Source: Arthrobacter sp. Leaf137 (GTDB lineage: Bacteria; Actinomycetota; Actinomycetes; Actinomycetales; Micrococcaceae). Taken from it: DNA of 64,000 nt. Where the stretch lies: the NCBI RefSeq assembly GCF_001423525.1, contig NZ_LMOI01000001.1, positions 496,001 to 560,000 of the forward strand. The letters run 5' to 3'. Below, one piece after another: positions 50,469-57,996 of the stretch. Numbering within the stretch: position 1 is the stretch's first letter; each line of letters opens with the position of its first letter. The notes beneath the pieces were generated by a model. It worked only from the letters and a program-made list of their open reading frames with translations, was not told where the DNA came from and made no database searches. The translations under genes and the position numbers were made by a program.

Positions 50469-51077
50469 CTACCCGCGCCGGTCCAGGCGGTATTCCAGGC
50501 CGGCGCGGACCATGGGCCATTCGTGTTCCAGGATGGAGAACACCACGGTGTCACGCAGCAGGCCGTCGCTGGTGCGGGAGTGGCTACGGAGGACGCCGTC
50601 CTGTTTGGCGCCCAGCCGGGCGATTGCCTCGCGGGACTGGTGGTTCAGCCAGTGCGTGCGGAACTCCACGGCCGGGCAGCCCAGCGTCTCGAACGCGTGC
50701 TGCAGCAGCAGGAGCTTGGAGTCCGGGTTTGTTCCGCTGCCCTGTACTGACGCCGCGTTCCACGTGGAGCCGATTTCCACGCGGGGAGTGCCGGCGTCGA
50801 CATTCATATAGGTGGTCATCCCGATGACCCTGCCCGGTCCGCCGGTTTCCGGGTCGATCAGCCGCGTGGTGAACGGCAGCATTGACCCCTGCTCCTGCAA
50901 CGCCAGGCGGCGCCGGATCTCGGCCGCCATCCCGGCGGGAGACGGCACGGAGGTGTACCAGAGTTTCCACAACTCGCCGTCCTCCGCCGCCTGCACCAGC
51001 CCGTCATGATGGGTTGGGTCGAGGGGCTCAAGGATTACGTACCGGCCAGTCAGGGTAAGGGGCTCAAGGAAAGTCAC
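50469..51077 (-). CDS. GNAT family N-acetyltransferase
   Basis: The protein has 202 residues. GNAT layout similar to RimJ/RimL: LTGRYVILEPLDPTHHDGLVQAAEDGELWKLWYTSVPSPAGMAAEIRRRLA, VIGMTTYMNVDAGTPRVEIGSTWNAASVQGSGTNPDSKLLLLQHAFETLGCPAVEFRTHWLNHQSREAIARLGAKQDGVLRSH. The acetyl-CoA motif appears as GSGTNPDSK. It transfers acetyl groups to an unknown amine. It converges on the SGNH gene, leaving 27 bp between stops, and is divergent from the DUF6480 gene. Confidence 0.84.
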   Translation of the reverse strand: MTFLEPLTLTGRYVILEPLDPTHHDGLVQAAEDGELWKLWYTSVPSPAGMAAEIRRRLALQEQGSMLPFTTRLIDPETGGPGRVIGMTTYMNVDAGTPRVEIGSTWNAASVQGSGTNPDSKLLLLQHAFETLGCPAVEFRTHWLNHQSREAIARLGAKQDGVLRSHSRTSDGLLRDTVVFSILEHEWPMVRAGLEYRLDRRG

Positions 51078-51151
51078 TGCACCAGCCTAGGACCAAACAC
51101 CGGGGCCGGTTACGCTGGGGAAAGCCCCAGACCCCGAGCAAGGGAGTGAAC

Positions 51152-51385
51152 GTGTCAGGAACCAATCCGGACCCGGAAGACGACAAGATCACAGGCCTGG
51201 AACCCGGCGGCGGAGTTCCCCCGGGCGAAACCCCGCCCGGGGAAGGCTCGGTGGCGGGCACCCAGGAACCCCGGCAACCTGGTTCCGGGAGGGGCCAGCA
51301 GATCTTTTGGCTTGGAGCCATCGGCGCAGGCGTCCTGCTGTTCCTGCTGTATTTCATAGGCTACATAGTCGGCTTCTTCGATTAG
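51152..51385 (+). CDS. DUF6480 family small membrane protein
   Basis: The protein has 77 residues. The N-terminal half is disordered and rich in Gly, Pro and Glu (SGTNPDPEDDKITGLEPGGGVPPGETPPGEGS), followed by one membrane helix (IFWLGAIGAGVLLFLLYFIGYIVGFF). This matches DUF6480 proteins, common in Micrococcaceae and streptomycetes, of unknown role. GTG 51152 is chosen for AGGGAG at good spacing; the GTG at 51146 is too close. It converges on the 3-hydroxybutyryl-CoA dehydrogenase gene. Confidence 0.8.
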   Translation: MSGTNPDPEDDKITGLEPGGGVPPGETPPGEGSVAGTQEPRQPGSGRGQQIFWLGAIGAGVLLFLLYFIGYIVGFFD

Positions 51386-51410
51386 GCCGCCGCACCTCTC
51401 CAGGACTGCG

Positions 51411-52307
51411 TTAGCTGGGCCAGTCGAAGAAGCCTTTGCCGGTTTTGCGGCCGAGTTCGCCGCGGGCCACCTTGTCGCGGAGGATCTGCGGCGGGGCGAA
51501 CCGGTCACCGAGGGTGGACTGCAGGTATTCGGCGATGCCCAGCCGGACGTCCAGGCCCACGATGTCCGTGGTGCGCAGCGGACCCGTGGGGTGCTTGTAC
51601 CCGAGGACCATGGCGTTATCGATGTCCTCGGCCGACGCCACTCCCTCTTCCACCATCCGCATCGCCTCCAGGGCGATGGCCACGCCCAGCCGGGACGACG
51701 CGAAGCCCGGGGCGTCGTTGACGACGACGGCGGTCTTCCCGAGTGCCTCGACCCACGTTTTGGCGGCGTCGGCGAGTCCGGGTGCGGTGTGTTCGCCGAG
51801 GACCACCTCGATCAGGGTGGACGCCGGGACCGGGTTGAAGAAGTGCAGCCCCAGGAAATTCCCGGGCCGCTTCAGCTCCTTCGCCAGCCCGTTCACCGAC
51901 AGCGAGGACGTGTTCGACGCAAGGTACGCGTCCGGCGCCAACCGTTCCTCGATCCCGCGCAGCGAAGAAACTTTCAAGTCCCAGTCTTCCGGCACCGCCT
52001 CGACCACCAGCTGCCGGTCCTTGAACGCGTCATAGTCCACGCCCACGGTCAGCCGCGAAACCAGCACGTCCAGGTTCGCGTCCACCACGCCACGCTCGAT
52101 GCTCTTAGCCGCGGCGGACTCCACCCGTTCCCGGGCAGCCTCCGCAGACTGCTCATCACGCTCCACCACCAGTACGTCCGCGCCCTTGACCAGGAACGCA
52201 TGCGCGATGCCCGCACCCATCCGGCCACCACCCAGCACCCCTACGAAATGCGGCAGGTCAATGGAAGGATCAACGGGCTGGCCAGAAGGAATTGCAGGGT
52301 TGCTCAT
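51411..52307 (-). CDS. paaH: 3-hydroxyacyl-CoA dehydrogenase (PaaH-like)
   Basis: The protein has 298 residues. NAD-binding VGVLGGGRMGAGIAHAFLVKGADV, catalytic HFFNPVPASTLIEVV (His), and the dimerisation domain GFASSRLGVAIALEAMRMVEEGVASAEDIDNAMVLGYKHPTGPL with KTGKGFFDW at the C-terminus. It oxidises (S)-3-hydroxyadipyl-CoA or 3-hydroxybutyryl-CoA to the 3-keto form, the step before the thiolase. It is third in an operon with the enoyl-CoA hydratase (6 bp away) and thiolase, under the operator at 54407. It may also serve in butyrate or fatty-acid metabolism. Confidence 0.88.
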   Translation of the reverse strand: MSNPAIPSGQPVDPSIDLPHFVGVLGGGRMGAGIAHAFLVKGADVLVVERDEQSAEAARERVESAAAKSIERGVVDANLDVLVSRLTVGVDYDAFKDRQLVVEAVPEDWDLKVSSLRGIEERLAPDAYLASNTSSLSVNGLAKELKRPGNFLGLHFFNPVPASTLIEVVLGEHTAPGLADAAKTWVEALGKTAVVVNDAPGFASSRLGVAIALEAMRMVEEGVASAEDIDNAMVLGYKHPTGPLRTTDIVGLDVRLGIAEYLQSTLGDRFAPPQILRDKVARGELGRKTGKGFFDWPS

Positions 52308-52313
52308 GGGTTT

Positions 52314-53117
52314 CTACTTTCCGTCAGCGGTGTCGGAGGAAGCGGCCTTCTTGGCCGCGTTGCGGTCCAGGAATTTCTGCATGCGGTCGAACTTGGCCTG
52401 CGATTCGAAGAGGATGCCCTGGGCCAGCTGGTCGATCAGCGGGTGCGCTTCAGCCGGGGCATGGAACACGGACTTGGTGATCCGGACAGCGAGGGGGTCC
52501 TGCCGGGCGATGCGGTCCGCAAGGCTGTGAGCCGCACCCAGAAGATCTGCGGAGCTGTGGATCTCGGTGATGAGGTTGACGGCCAATGCATCGTCGGCGC
52601 CCAGCACTTTGCCCGCCAGGAGGATCTGCTTGGCCACTGGCTCCCCCACCAGCTCCTTGAGCCGCCAGCTTGCACCGGCCGCGGCCAGGATCCCCAGACC
52701 GGTCTCCGGGTTGCCGATCCGGACGTCAGGGGTTCCGATCCGGAAATCTGCCGCATAGGCCAACTCCGCTCCGCCGCCCAGGCAGTACCCGTCCACGGCT
52801 GCGATGACCGGCATGGGCAGCTTGGCGATCCGCACGAAAATGGTGGAGTTGATCCCCTGCAGGGCATCGTCCCGCCGCCGCTCACGGAGCTGGGCGATGT
52901 CGGCGCCGGAAGCGAACACCCCGTCCACGCCGGCGATGATCAGGATCTTGGGATTCTGTTCCAGCGCAGCACAGACGGTGTGCAGCTCATCCACCATCTG
53001 CTGGTCGATGGCGTTGCGCACCTCTGGGCGGTTCAGCAGGACCACCACACGGTCACCCTGCTCCTCCACCAGGAGCGCGGAGAACTTCTCGGCCGCCAGA
53101 TCCACTGCGCCCGGCAT
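52314..53117 (-). CDS. paaF: Enoyl-CoA hydratase/isomerase (PaaF-like)
   Basis: The protein has 267 residues. Crotonase family: RVVVLLNRPEVRNAIDQQMVDEL, oxyanion FASGADIAQL, MPVIAAVDGYCLGGGAELAYAADFRIG and catalytic Glu in IGNPETGLGILAAAG. It hydrates 2,3-dehydroadipyl-CoA in the phenylacetate pathway. ATG 53117 overlaps the thiolase stop as ATGA. A separate isomerase PaaG is not seen here. The second gene of the operon. Confidence 0.86.
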   Translation of the reverse strand: MPGAVDLAAEKFSALLVEEQGDRVVVLLNRPEVRNAIDQQMVDELHTVCAALEQNPKILIIAGVDGVFASGADIAQLRERRRDDALQGINSTIFVRIAKLPMPVIAAVDGYCLGGGAELAYAADFRIGTPDVRIGNPETGLGILAAAGASWRLKELVGEPVAKQILLAGKVLGADDALAVNLITEIHSSADLLGAAHSLADRIARQDPLAVRITKSVFHAPAEAHPLIDQLAQGILFESQAKFDRMQKFLDRNAAKKAASSDTADGK

Positions 53118-54343
53118 CAGATCTTCTCCAGCAGCATGGCCGTGCCCTGGCCGACGCCCACGCACATGGTGGCGAGGCCCACCTTGGCGTCCTCGCGTTC
53201 CATGCGGCCGAGCAGGGTGATGGCAATCCGTGAGCCGCTGGAACCGAGCGGATGGCCCAAAGCGATGGCGCCGCCGTCGTTGTTCACAATGTCCGGGTCC
53301 AGGCCCAGCCGGCGGATGCAGGCAAGGGACTGCGTGGCGAAGGCTTCGTTAAGTTCGACGGCGGACAGGTCACCGACGCTCAGGCCGGACCGCTTCAGGA
53401 TCTTCTGCGTGGCCGGGACCGGGCCGATGCCCATGATCTCGGGCTCGCACCCCGCTGACGCGCCGTCGATAATCCGGGCACGCGGTGTCAGGCCGAGCCG
53501 CTCGATGGCCGCTTCGGACGCGATGATGATCGCGGACGCGCCGTCGTTCAGCGACGAAGAGTTCCCGGCGGTGACCACAGATCCGCCATGCGCCACGGGC
53601 TTGAGCTTCGCCAGCACCTCGGCGGTAGTGCCCGCGCGGGGACCCTCATCCGTGTCCACCACGGTTTCGGCCTTGCGGGTCTTGACGGTGACCGGGACGA
53701 TCTCATCCTTGAACCGGCCGGCGTCGATGGCGGCGAGTGCACGTTCGTGCGAGCGGACGGCAAAGGCGTCGGCGTCCTCGCGGGAGATGCCGTCCACCCG
53801 CGCCACTTCCTCGGCGGTTTCAGGCATGGCATAGGTCATTTTGCCGTCCCGGGACAATGCGCCGTGCTGGAACTGGGGGTTGGTGAAGCGCCACCCGATG
53901 GAGGTGTCGAAGATCTGCCCGGGCTTGGCGAAGGCGGCAGTTGGCTTCTCCTGCACCCACGGCGCCCGGCTCATCGACTCAACGCCGCCTGCGATCACAA
54001 TGTCCGCGGCGCCGGCTTTGATCATGTGGCTGGCCTGGATAATGGCGCTCAATCCGGAAGCGCAAAGCCTGTTGACGGTAATTCCGGGGATGTGCATCGG
54101 CAGCCCGGCGAGGAGGACGGCCATCCGCGCGACGTTGCGGTTCTCCTCACCCGCGCCATTCGCGTTGCCAAGGATCACCTCGTCGATGCTGTCCGGGTCC
54201 AGGCCGGCGCGTTGCACGGCTTCACGGACCACCAGCGCGGCCAGGTCATCGGGCCGGACCGCCGAGAGCGCACCTCCGTACCTGCCCACCGGAGTCCGGA
54301 CTCCGCCTACCAGGAAAGCCTGGGGACCTGCGCTTGCAGCCAT
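53117..54343 (-). CDS. paaE: Acetyl-CoA acyltransferase (beta-ketoadipyl-CoA thiolase-like)
   Basis: The protein has 408 residues. Thiolase family: VGGVRTPVGRYGGALSAVRPDDLAALV, nucleophile Cys94 in NRLCASGLSAI, VEMNEAF-like VELNEAFATQSL, GHPLGSSGSRI and the base Cys in TMCVGVGQG. It cleaves 3-oxoadipyl-CoA to succinyl-CoA and acetyl-CoA, the final step of the phenylacetate pathway (the gene is called paaJ, paaE or pcaF in different species). ATG 54343 is chosen: AAGGG precedes it, and the longer start at 54403 would abut the operator. First gene of the operon. Confidence 0.86.
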   Translation of the reverse strand: MAASAGPQAFLVGGVRTPVGRYGGALSAVRPDDLAALVVREAVQRAGLDPDSIDEVILGNANGAGEENRNVARMAVLLAGLPMHIPGITVNRLCASGLSAIIQASHMIKAGAADIVIAGGVESMSRAPWVQEKPTAAFAKPGQIFDTSIGWRFTNPQFQHGALSRDGKMTYAMPETAEEVARVDGISREDADAFAVRSHERALAAIDAGRFKDEIVPVTVKTRKAETVVDTDEGPRAGTTAEVLAKLKPVAHGGSVVTAGNSSSLNDGASAIIIASEAAIERLGLTPRARIIDGASAGCEPEIMGIGPVPATQKILKRSGLSVGDLSAVELNEAFATQSLACIRRLGLDPDIVNNDGGAIALGHPLGSSGSRIAITLLGRMEREDAKVGLATMCVGVGQGTAMLLEKI

Positions 54344-54406
54344 GGAAACACCCTTCACGCGATTAACAGCACTGTCACCGGCGGCCGGCATGGCGTCCTG
54401 CACTAC

Positions 54407-54428
54407 TTACCGACCGTTCGTTCTGTAA
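54407..54428 (-). promoter_or_regulatory. PaaR-type operator before the thiolase operon
   Basis: This 22-bp site has TTACCGACCGTTCG on the left and TCTGTAA on the right, 64 bp upstream of the thiolase ATG. It is the same length and type as the sites at 38753 and 45151 and shares its left half with 40682. Confidence 0.7.
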
Positions 54429-54464
54429 ATAGTACACGGCAGGCCCGGCCACGCGTAGCCCCAC

Positions 54465-55139
54465 TCAGAGGACGGTGATGCCCAGGTGGGCGGCCAGGAG
54501 CGGCGCGAGCAGTCCCAGCTGGTATTCGTCCATGACGACGCCGGCCATGTTGCCGAGGCCGCTGATGCTGCGGAAATCGGCGCCGCGGAGGTCGAAGTCC
54601 TTGAGCCTGGCGCCGCTAAGGTCCAGCGTTCCGATGGTGCAGCCCTTCAGCGCCACCCTCGCCGCCACCGCCGAGCCGAGGTCCAGTTCATTGATGATGC
54701 AGTCGGTGATGAGCACGTCCGTGAGCTTCGACCCGCGCAGGTTCAGGTAGTCCAGCTTGCCGCCTTCGATCCGGACGGACTGCCACCCTGATTCGTAGAG
54801 TTCGGCCGAACCGAGCCGGGGGTTGCTGATCTCAACGTCCCGCCATGTGGTGCGGGCGGCCCGGAAAACGGGGGCATACAGCTCACTGATGACTGTGTCG
54901 CGGAATCCGGCGCCCCGGAGTTGGGCTTCGTTGAACGAAACGCCTTGGAGTTCGCACTCTGAGAAGTCAGCGCCGGAGAGCTCCAGCCCATCGGCGTCCA
55001 GGCGGCTGTAACGGGCACCCTCGTGGCGCCCGCCGCGGCGGAAGTCCAGGCCGCGGTCCTCGAGGTCCTCAAGCCGGACCGGCGAAAGCCGCGGGGCGGT
55101 GACGGCAGCCTTGGGCCGCTTGGTTCCGGACCCAGTCAC
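54465..55139 (-). CDS. Pentapeptide repeat protein
   Basis: The protein has 224 residues. Repeated pentapeptides A(D/N)Lxx are visible (LELSGADFSECELQGVSFNEAQLRGAGF, DYLNLRGSKLTDVLITDCIINELDLGS, TLDLSGARLKDFDLRGADF), predicting a right-handed quadrilateral beta-helix over most of the chain. Such proteins can mimic DNA or bind partners; the function here is unknown. GTG 55139 overlaps the stop codon of the upstream SRPBCC gene (GTGA), indicating translational coupling. Confidence 0.88.
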   Translation of the reverse strand: MTGSGTKRPKAAVTAPRLSPVRLEDLEDRGLDFRRGGRHEGARYSRLDADGLELSGADFSECELQGVSFNEAQLRGAGFRDTVISELYAPVFRAARTTWRDVEISNPRLGSAELYESGWQSVRIEGGKLDYLNLRGSKLTDVLITDCIINELDLGSAVAARVALKGCTIGTLDLSGARLKDFDLRGADFRSISGLGNMAGVVMDEYQLGLLAPLLAAHLGITVL

Positions 55140-55597
55140 TGGGCGGATTCCGCTTTGGCGGCGATGTCCGAAAGGTCCTTTGCGAGTGCCTTTCGGCTTG
55201 CCGCCATGCCCAGCCTGCCGAACACTGCGGCGAGGACCCGGCTGGCCGCCGTGGGTTTGGACATTTTGGCACCAAAGGTCAGCGTCAGGTCCGTTCCGCC
55301 GTCGCGGTTGGCCAGGCTGAACCTGGTGCTGTAATCCGCCCCGCCCTGGGTGGCCTTAATGGTGGTGGTGCGGGGAGGTTCCGCACTGTCCACCCACATC
55401 TCCACGGTTTCAGACCTGCCAAACATCTTCCGCGTTTCCTTCCAGCGGGTGCCCTCGGCGTAGGCACCGTCCGTCAGGAGCTGCACCGCCTCCACCCCGG
55501 ACAGGGTCCCCGGTGCGTTCCGGATATCCGTGATTACGGTCCACACCCTTTCCGGCGAAGCATGGATGTGCTGGGTCAGGCTGAGGCTTTGGTCCAT
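55136..55597 (-). CDS. SRPBCC domain protein (START-like)
   Basis: The protein has 153 residues. It has the polyketide-cyclase/START fold: LTQHIHASPERVWTVITDIRNAPGTLSGVEAVQLLTDGAYAEGTRWKETRKMFG, ending with a long C-terminal helix. Such domains bind hydrophobic ligands in a deep cavity. ATG 55597 is used, since the frame extends upstream to 55690 without coding character. It is co-transcribed with the pentapeptide protein; the pair is unusual and function is unknown. Confidence 0.78.
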   Translation of the reverse strand: MDQSLSLTQHIHASPERVWTVITDIRNAPGTLSGVEAVQLLTDGAYAEGTRWKETRKMFGRSETVEMWVDSAEPPRTTTIKATQGGADYSTRFSLANRDGGTDLTLTFGAKMSKPTAASRVLAAVFGRLGMAASRKALAKDLSDIAAKAESAQ

Positions 55598-55677
55598 GAC
55601 ATCGAGCCTATCGCCGCGGGCGGACAAAGGCAGGGCGGCCGACCCGCCCGCAGCGCTCACGCGGCCTGCCGGACTTG

Positions 55678-55697
55678 AAGTAGTAAGCATGCTTCGT
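55678..55697 (+). promoter_or_regulatory. TAAG-N4-CTTCGT motif before csbD
   Basis: AAGTAGTAAGCATGCTTCGT contains a perfect AAGCATGCTT palindrome and lies 52 bp before the csbD ATG. It matches the sites at 41391 and, more distantly, 15677. Confidence 0.45.
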
Positions 55698-55749
55698 GTT
55701 AGTGTGAAAGGGCATTGTTTGATCGACGGAAACGAAAGGAGGCCACACC

Positions 55750-55926
55750 ATGGGCCTCGGAGACAAGATCAGTAACGCAGCAGAAGATATGGGCGGTAAG
55801 GCCAAGGAAGCTGCTGGCAACGCAACCGACAACGACCGCCTGAAGGCAGAAGGCCAGACCGACCAGGTCAAGGCTGATGCAAAGAAGGTCGGCGAAAATG
55901 TCAAGGACGAGTTCAAGCGCAACTAG
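55750..55926 (+). CDS. csbD: CsbD family stress protein
   Basis: The protein has 58 residues: MGLGDKISNAAEDMGGKAKEA ... ATDNDRLKAEGQTDQVKADAKKVGENVKDEFKRN. The KAKEAAGNATDNDRLKAEGQTDQ motif is the CsbD signature; these small, charged, natively unstructured proteins are induced by general stress (SigB in Bacillus). AAGGAGG sits at ideal spacing before ATG 55750, and a perfect terminator follows. The TAAG-N4-CTT box upstream may control it. Confidence 0.9.
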   Translation: MGLGDKISNAAEDMGGKAKEAAGNATDNDRLKAEGQTDQVKADAKKVGENVKDEFKRN

Positions 55927-55973
55927 TCCTTTACCGGGGCAGCCGCAGCGAACGGCGTGCTGAACCGGTAGAC

Positions 55974-56008
55974 AATGGCGGCGAATCCCCCGGATTCGCC
56001 GCCATTTT
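55974..56008 (+). terminator. Rho-independent terminator after csbD
   Basis: AATGGCGGCGAATCC pairs perfectly with GGATTCGCCGCCATT around three bases and is followed by TTTT on the plus strand. It also faces the convergent dinB gene. Confidence 0.9.
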
Positions 56009-56030
56009 GCTGCCCCGTCCACATCGTTGG

Positions 56031-57101
56031 TTACCAGCCACTGCGGGTTGGCGTATGCCCCTGCCTCGAGTCGTCCGGCATGGTCATTTCAGCCCGCAGC
56101 CCCAGTAGCCGGATGGGCCGGTCCGGTTCAATCCTGCCCCTGAGGTCGAGGGCTCGGGCCAGCACCTCCGCGGGGTCGGCCGTTTCGGGAATCTTGCGGG
56201 CATAGGTCTTGGTGGTGAACGGGGCGTACCGGACCTTGAGCGTCAGCCCGACCACCGGCCGCCCTTCAGCGGCAACATCCTCCAGCACCGCCGCCACCAG
56301 CTCCCGGACAGCGTCATCCACCTGCGCCGGTTCGGTGAGGTCGCGCTGGAACGTGGTCTCCCGGCTGTGGCCGCGCGCCACCCACGGCGTGTCATCCACC
56401 ACCGAGGAACCGTCGCCCCGCCCAAGCTGCGCGTACCAGGGCCCCATTTTGGGGCCAAACTCGGGGACAAGGAACTCCGGGTCCACAGCAGCCAGCTGCG
56501 AAACCAAAGTGATCCCCAGGGTTGCCAGCCGGCGCGAGACCTTGGTGCCCACTCCCCACAGGTCAATGGTGGGCCGGTTTCCCATGACGTCCAGCCAGTT
56601 CTCCGCCGTGAGCCGGAAAACACCGGCCGGTTTGCCGAACGTCGTGGCCACCTTGGCGCGGACCAGGGTGTCGCCGATGCCCACGCTGCAGTGCAGCCCG
56701 GTGGCCTCAAGCACCGCATCCTGCAGTTGACGGGCGTAGGCCTCCGGATCACTGGACTGCACGCCGACGAATGCCTCGTCCCAGCCGAGCACCTGGACGA
56801 CGGCGCCGGGCCGGGAGCGCAGTACGCCCATCACCTCCCCCGAGGCCTGCAGGTAGGCCTCCTGGTCCACGGGCAGAATGACAGCGTCAGGAACTTTCCG
56901 CGCGGCAATGCGCAGTGGCATCCCGGATCCGACGCCGTAGGCCCGGGCTTCGTAGGAGGCGGTGGAGACGACGGCCCGTTCGGTGGGATCGCCACGGCCG
57001 CCCACGATCACGGGCTTGCCGGCAAGCTCAGGGCGGCGGAGCACTTCCACGGCCGCGATGAACTGGTCCAGATCCACATGCAGCACCCAGGGTTCGCCCA
57101 C
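56031..57101 (-). CDS. dinB: DinB2-like Y-family DNA polymerase (Pol IV) with Ile steric gate
   Basis: The protein has 356 residues. Palm motifs HVDLDQFIAAVE (Asp10, Asp12), YGVGSGMPLR and GWDEAF are present, with thumb and little-finger domains. In Escherichia coli Pol IV the residue after the first Phe of HVDMDCFF is the aromatic steric gate that excludes ribonucleotides; here it is Ile15 (QFI). Mycobacterial DinB2, which has Leu at this place and accepts rNTPs, has a matching HVDLDQF-aliphatic start and a WDEA motif. The C-terminus lacks a beta-clamp-binding QLxLF-type peptide. GTG 57101 is the start. It may copy damaged or rNTP-containing templates. Confidence 0.88.
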   Translation of the reverse strand: MGEPWVLHVDLDQFIAAVEVLRRPELAGKPVIVGGRGDPTERAVVSTASYEARAYGVGSGMPLRIAARKVPDAVILPVDQEAYLQASGEVMGVLRSRPGAVVQVLGWDEAFVGVQSSDPEAYARQLQDAVLEATGLHCSVGIGDTLVRAKVATTFGKPAGVFRLTAENWLDVMGNRPTIDLWGVGTKVSRRLATLGITLVSQLAAVDPEFLVPEFGPKMGPWYAQLGRGDGSSVVDDTPWVARGHSRETTFQRDLTEPAQVDDAVRELVAAVLEDVAAEGRPVVGLTLKVRYAPFTTKTYARKIPETADPAEVLARALDLRGRIEPDRPIRLLGLRAEMTMPDDSRQGHTPTRSGW

Positions 57102-57167
57102 ATGCCCCAGTCTGCCCCGCTCCGCCGCACGGCACCAGTATCCCCCGCGTGCGGCTAGCCTTGGGCC

Positions 57168-57902
57168 ATGACGAACGTGGACCTGAGCACCGAGAGCATG
57201 GCCGCCGGCGGATCACCCTCACTGGGCGGCTACCTGGCTGTACCCGAGGGCGAGGGCCCCTTCCCCGCCGTCGTCGTGATCCATGAAGCCTTCGGCCTGG
57301 ATAACCAGACCCGCCGGCACGCGGACCGGTTGGCCCGGGCCGGCTACCTTGCCCTGGCCCTGGACCTGTACAGCGACGGCGGGGCACGGCGGTGCCTCGT
57401 GGGAACCATGCGCGCCATGGCAGCCCGCACGGGCCGGCCCTTCATGGACATCGCCACGGCCCGCACCTGGCTTGCGGAATCGGAGCTCAGCAACGGCAGG
57501 ACCGGGGTGATCGGGTTCTGCATGGGCGGCGGGTTCGCCCTGCTGGCCGCCAAGGACGGGTTCCAGGCCGCATCGGTCAACTACGGACGGCTCCCCAAGG
57601 AGCAGGAGGACCTTGTGGCTGCCCTGCGCGGCGCCTGCCCCATCGTGGCCAACTACGGCGGTGCGGACAGGTCCCTGAAAGGAGCGGCCGCGCGGCTCGA
57701 TTCGGCCCTCGACGGGCTGGGCATCGAGCACAGCGTGCAGGAATTTCCCGGCGCCGGCCACAGCTTCCTCAATGACGTAGAGATGGGCCCGGCACTCCTC
57801 CGGCCCCTGATGCGCGTCATGGGTGTCGGCCCCGATCCGGAGTCCGCCCCGGAGGCGTGGCGGCGGATTGAGGACTACTTCGCGCGGTACTTAAGGGACT
57901 GA
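57168..57902 (+). CDS. Dienelactone hydrolase family protein
   Basis: The protein has 244 residues. It has the DLH alpha/beta fold: PAVVVIHEAFGLDNQTRRHADRLARAGYLALALDLYS, nucleophile elbow GVIGFCMGGGFAL (Cys as nucleophile), ANYGGADRSL and GAGHSFLND with the catalytic histidine. Such enzymes open dienelactone rings in chlorocatechol degradation, but family members act on varied lactones and esters, so a role in aromatic breakdown is only possible. It is divergent from dinB and ends in a hairpin shared with ansP. Confidence 0.87.
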   Translation: MTNVDLSTESMAAGGSPSLGGYLAVPEGEGPFPAVVVIHEAFGLDNQTRRHADRLARAGYLALALDLYSDGGARRCLVGTMRAMAARTGRPFMDIATARTWLAESELSNGRTGVIGFCMGGGFALLAAKDGFQAASVNYGRLPKEQEDLVAALRGACPIVANYGGADRSLKGAAARLDSALDGLGIEHSVQEFPGAGHSFLNDVEMGPALLRPLMRVMGVGPDPESAPEAWRRIEDYFARYLRD

Positions 57903-57919
57903 CCCGAGGACTTGCGCAG

Positions 57920-57970
57920 GACGGCGGCCCACCCTCCGAGCCTTTCGGTACTCAGGGGCGGGCCGCCGTC
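57920..57970. terminator. Bidirectional hairpin between dienelactone hydrolase and permease genes
   Basis: GACGGCGGCCC (57920-57930) pairs with GGGCCGCCGTC (57960-57970), with an inner CCGAG / CGG helix. It lies between convergent stops at 57902 and 57997. Confidence 0.7.
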
Positions 57971-57996
57971 GTGCGTATCCCGGCAGTCCTGCAGCG

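Noticed and set aside
51591..53834. 747-codon plus-strand frame
   Set aside because: Antisense to the dehydrogenase, hydratase and thioesterase-thiolase operon genes that carry all active-site motifs.
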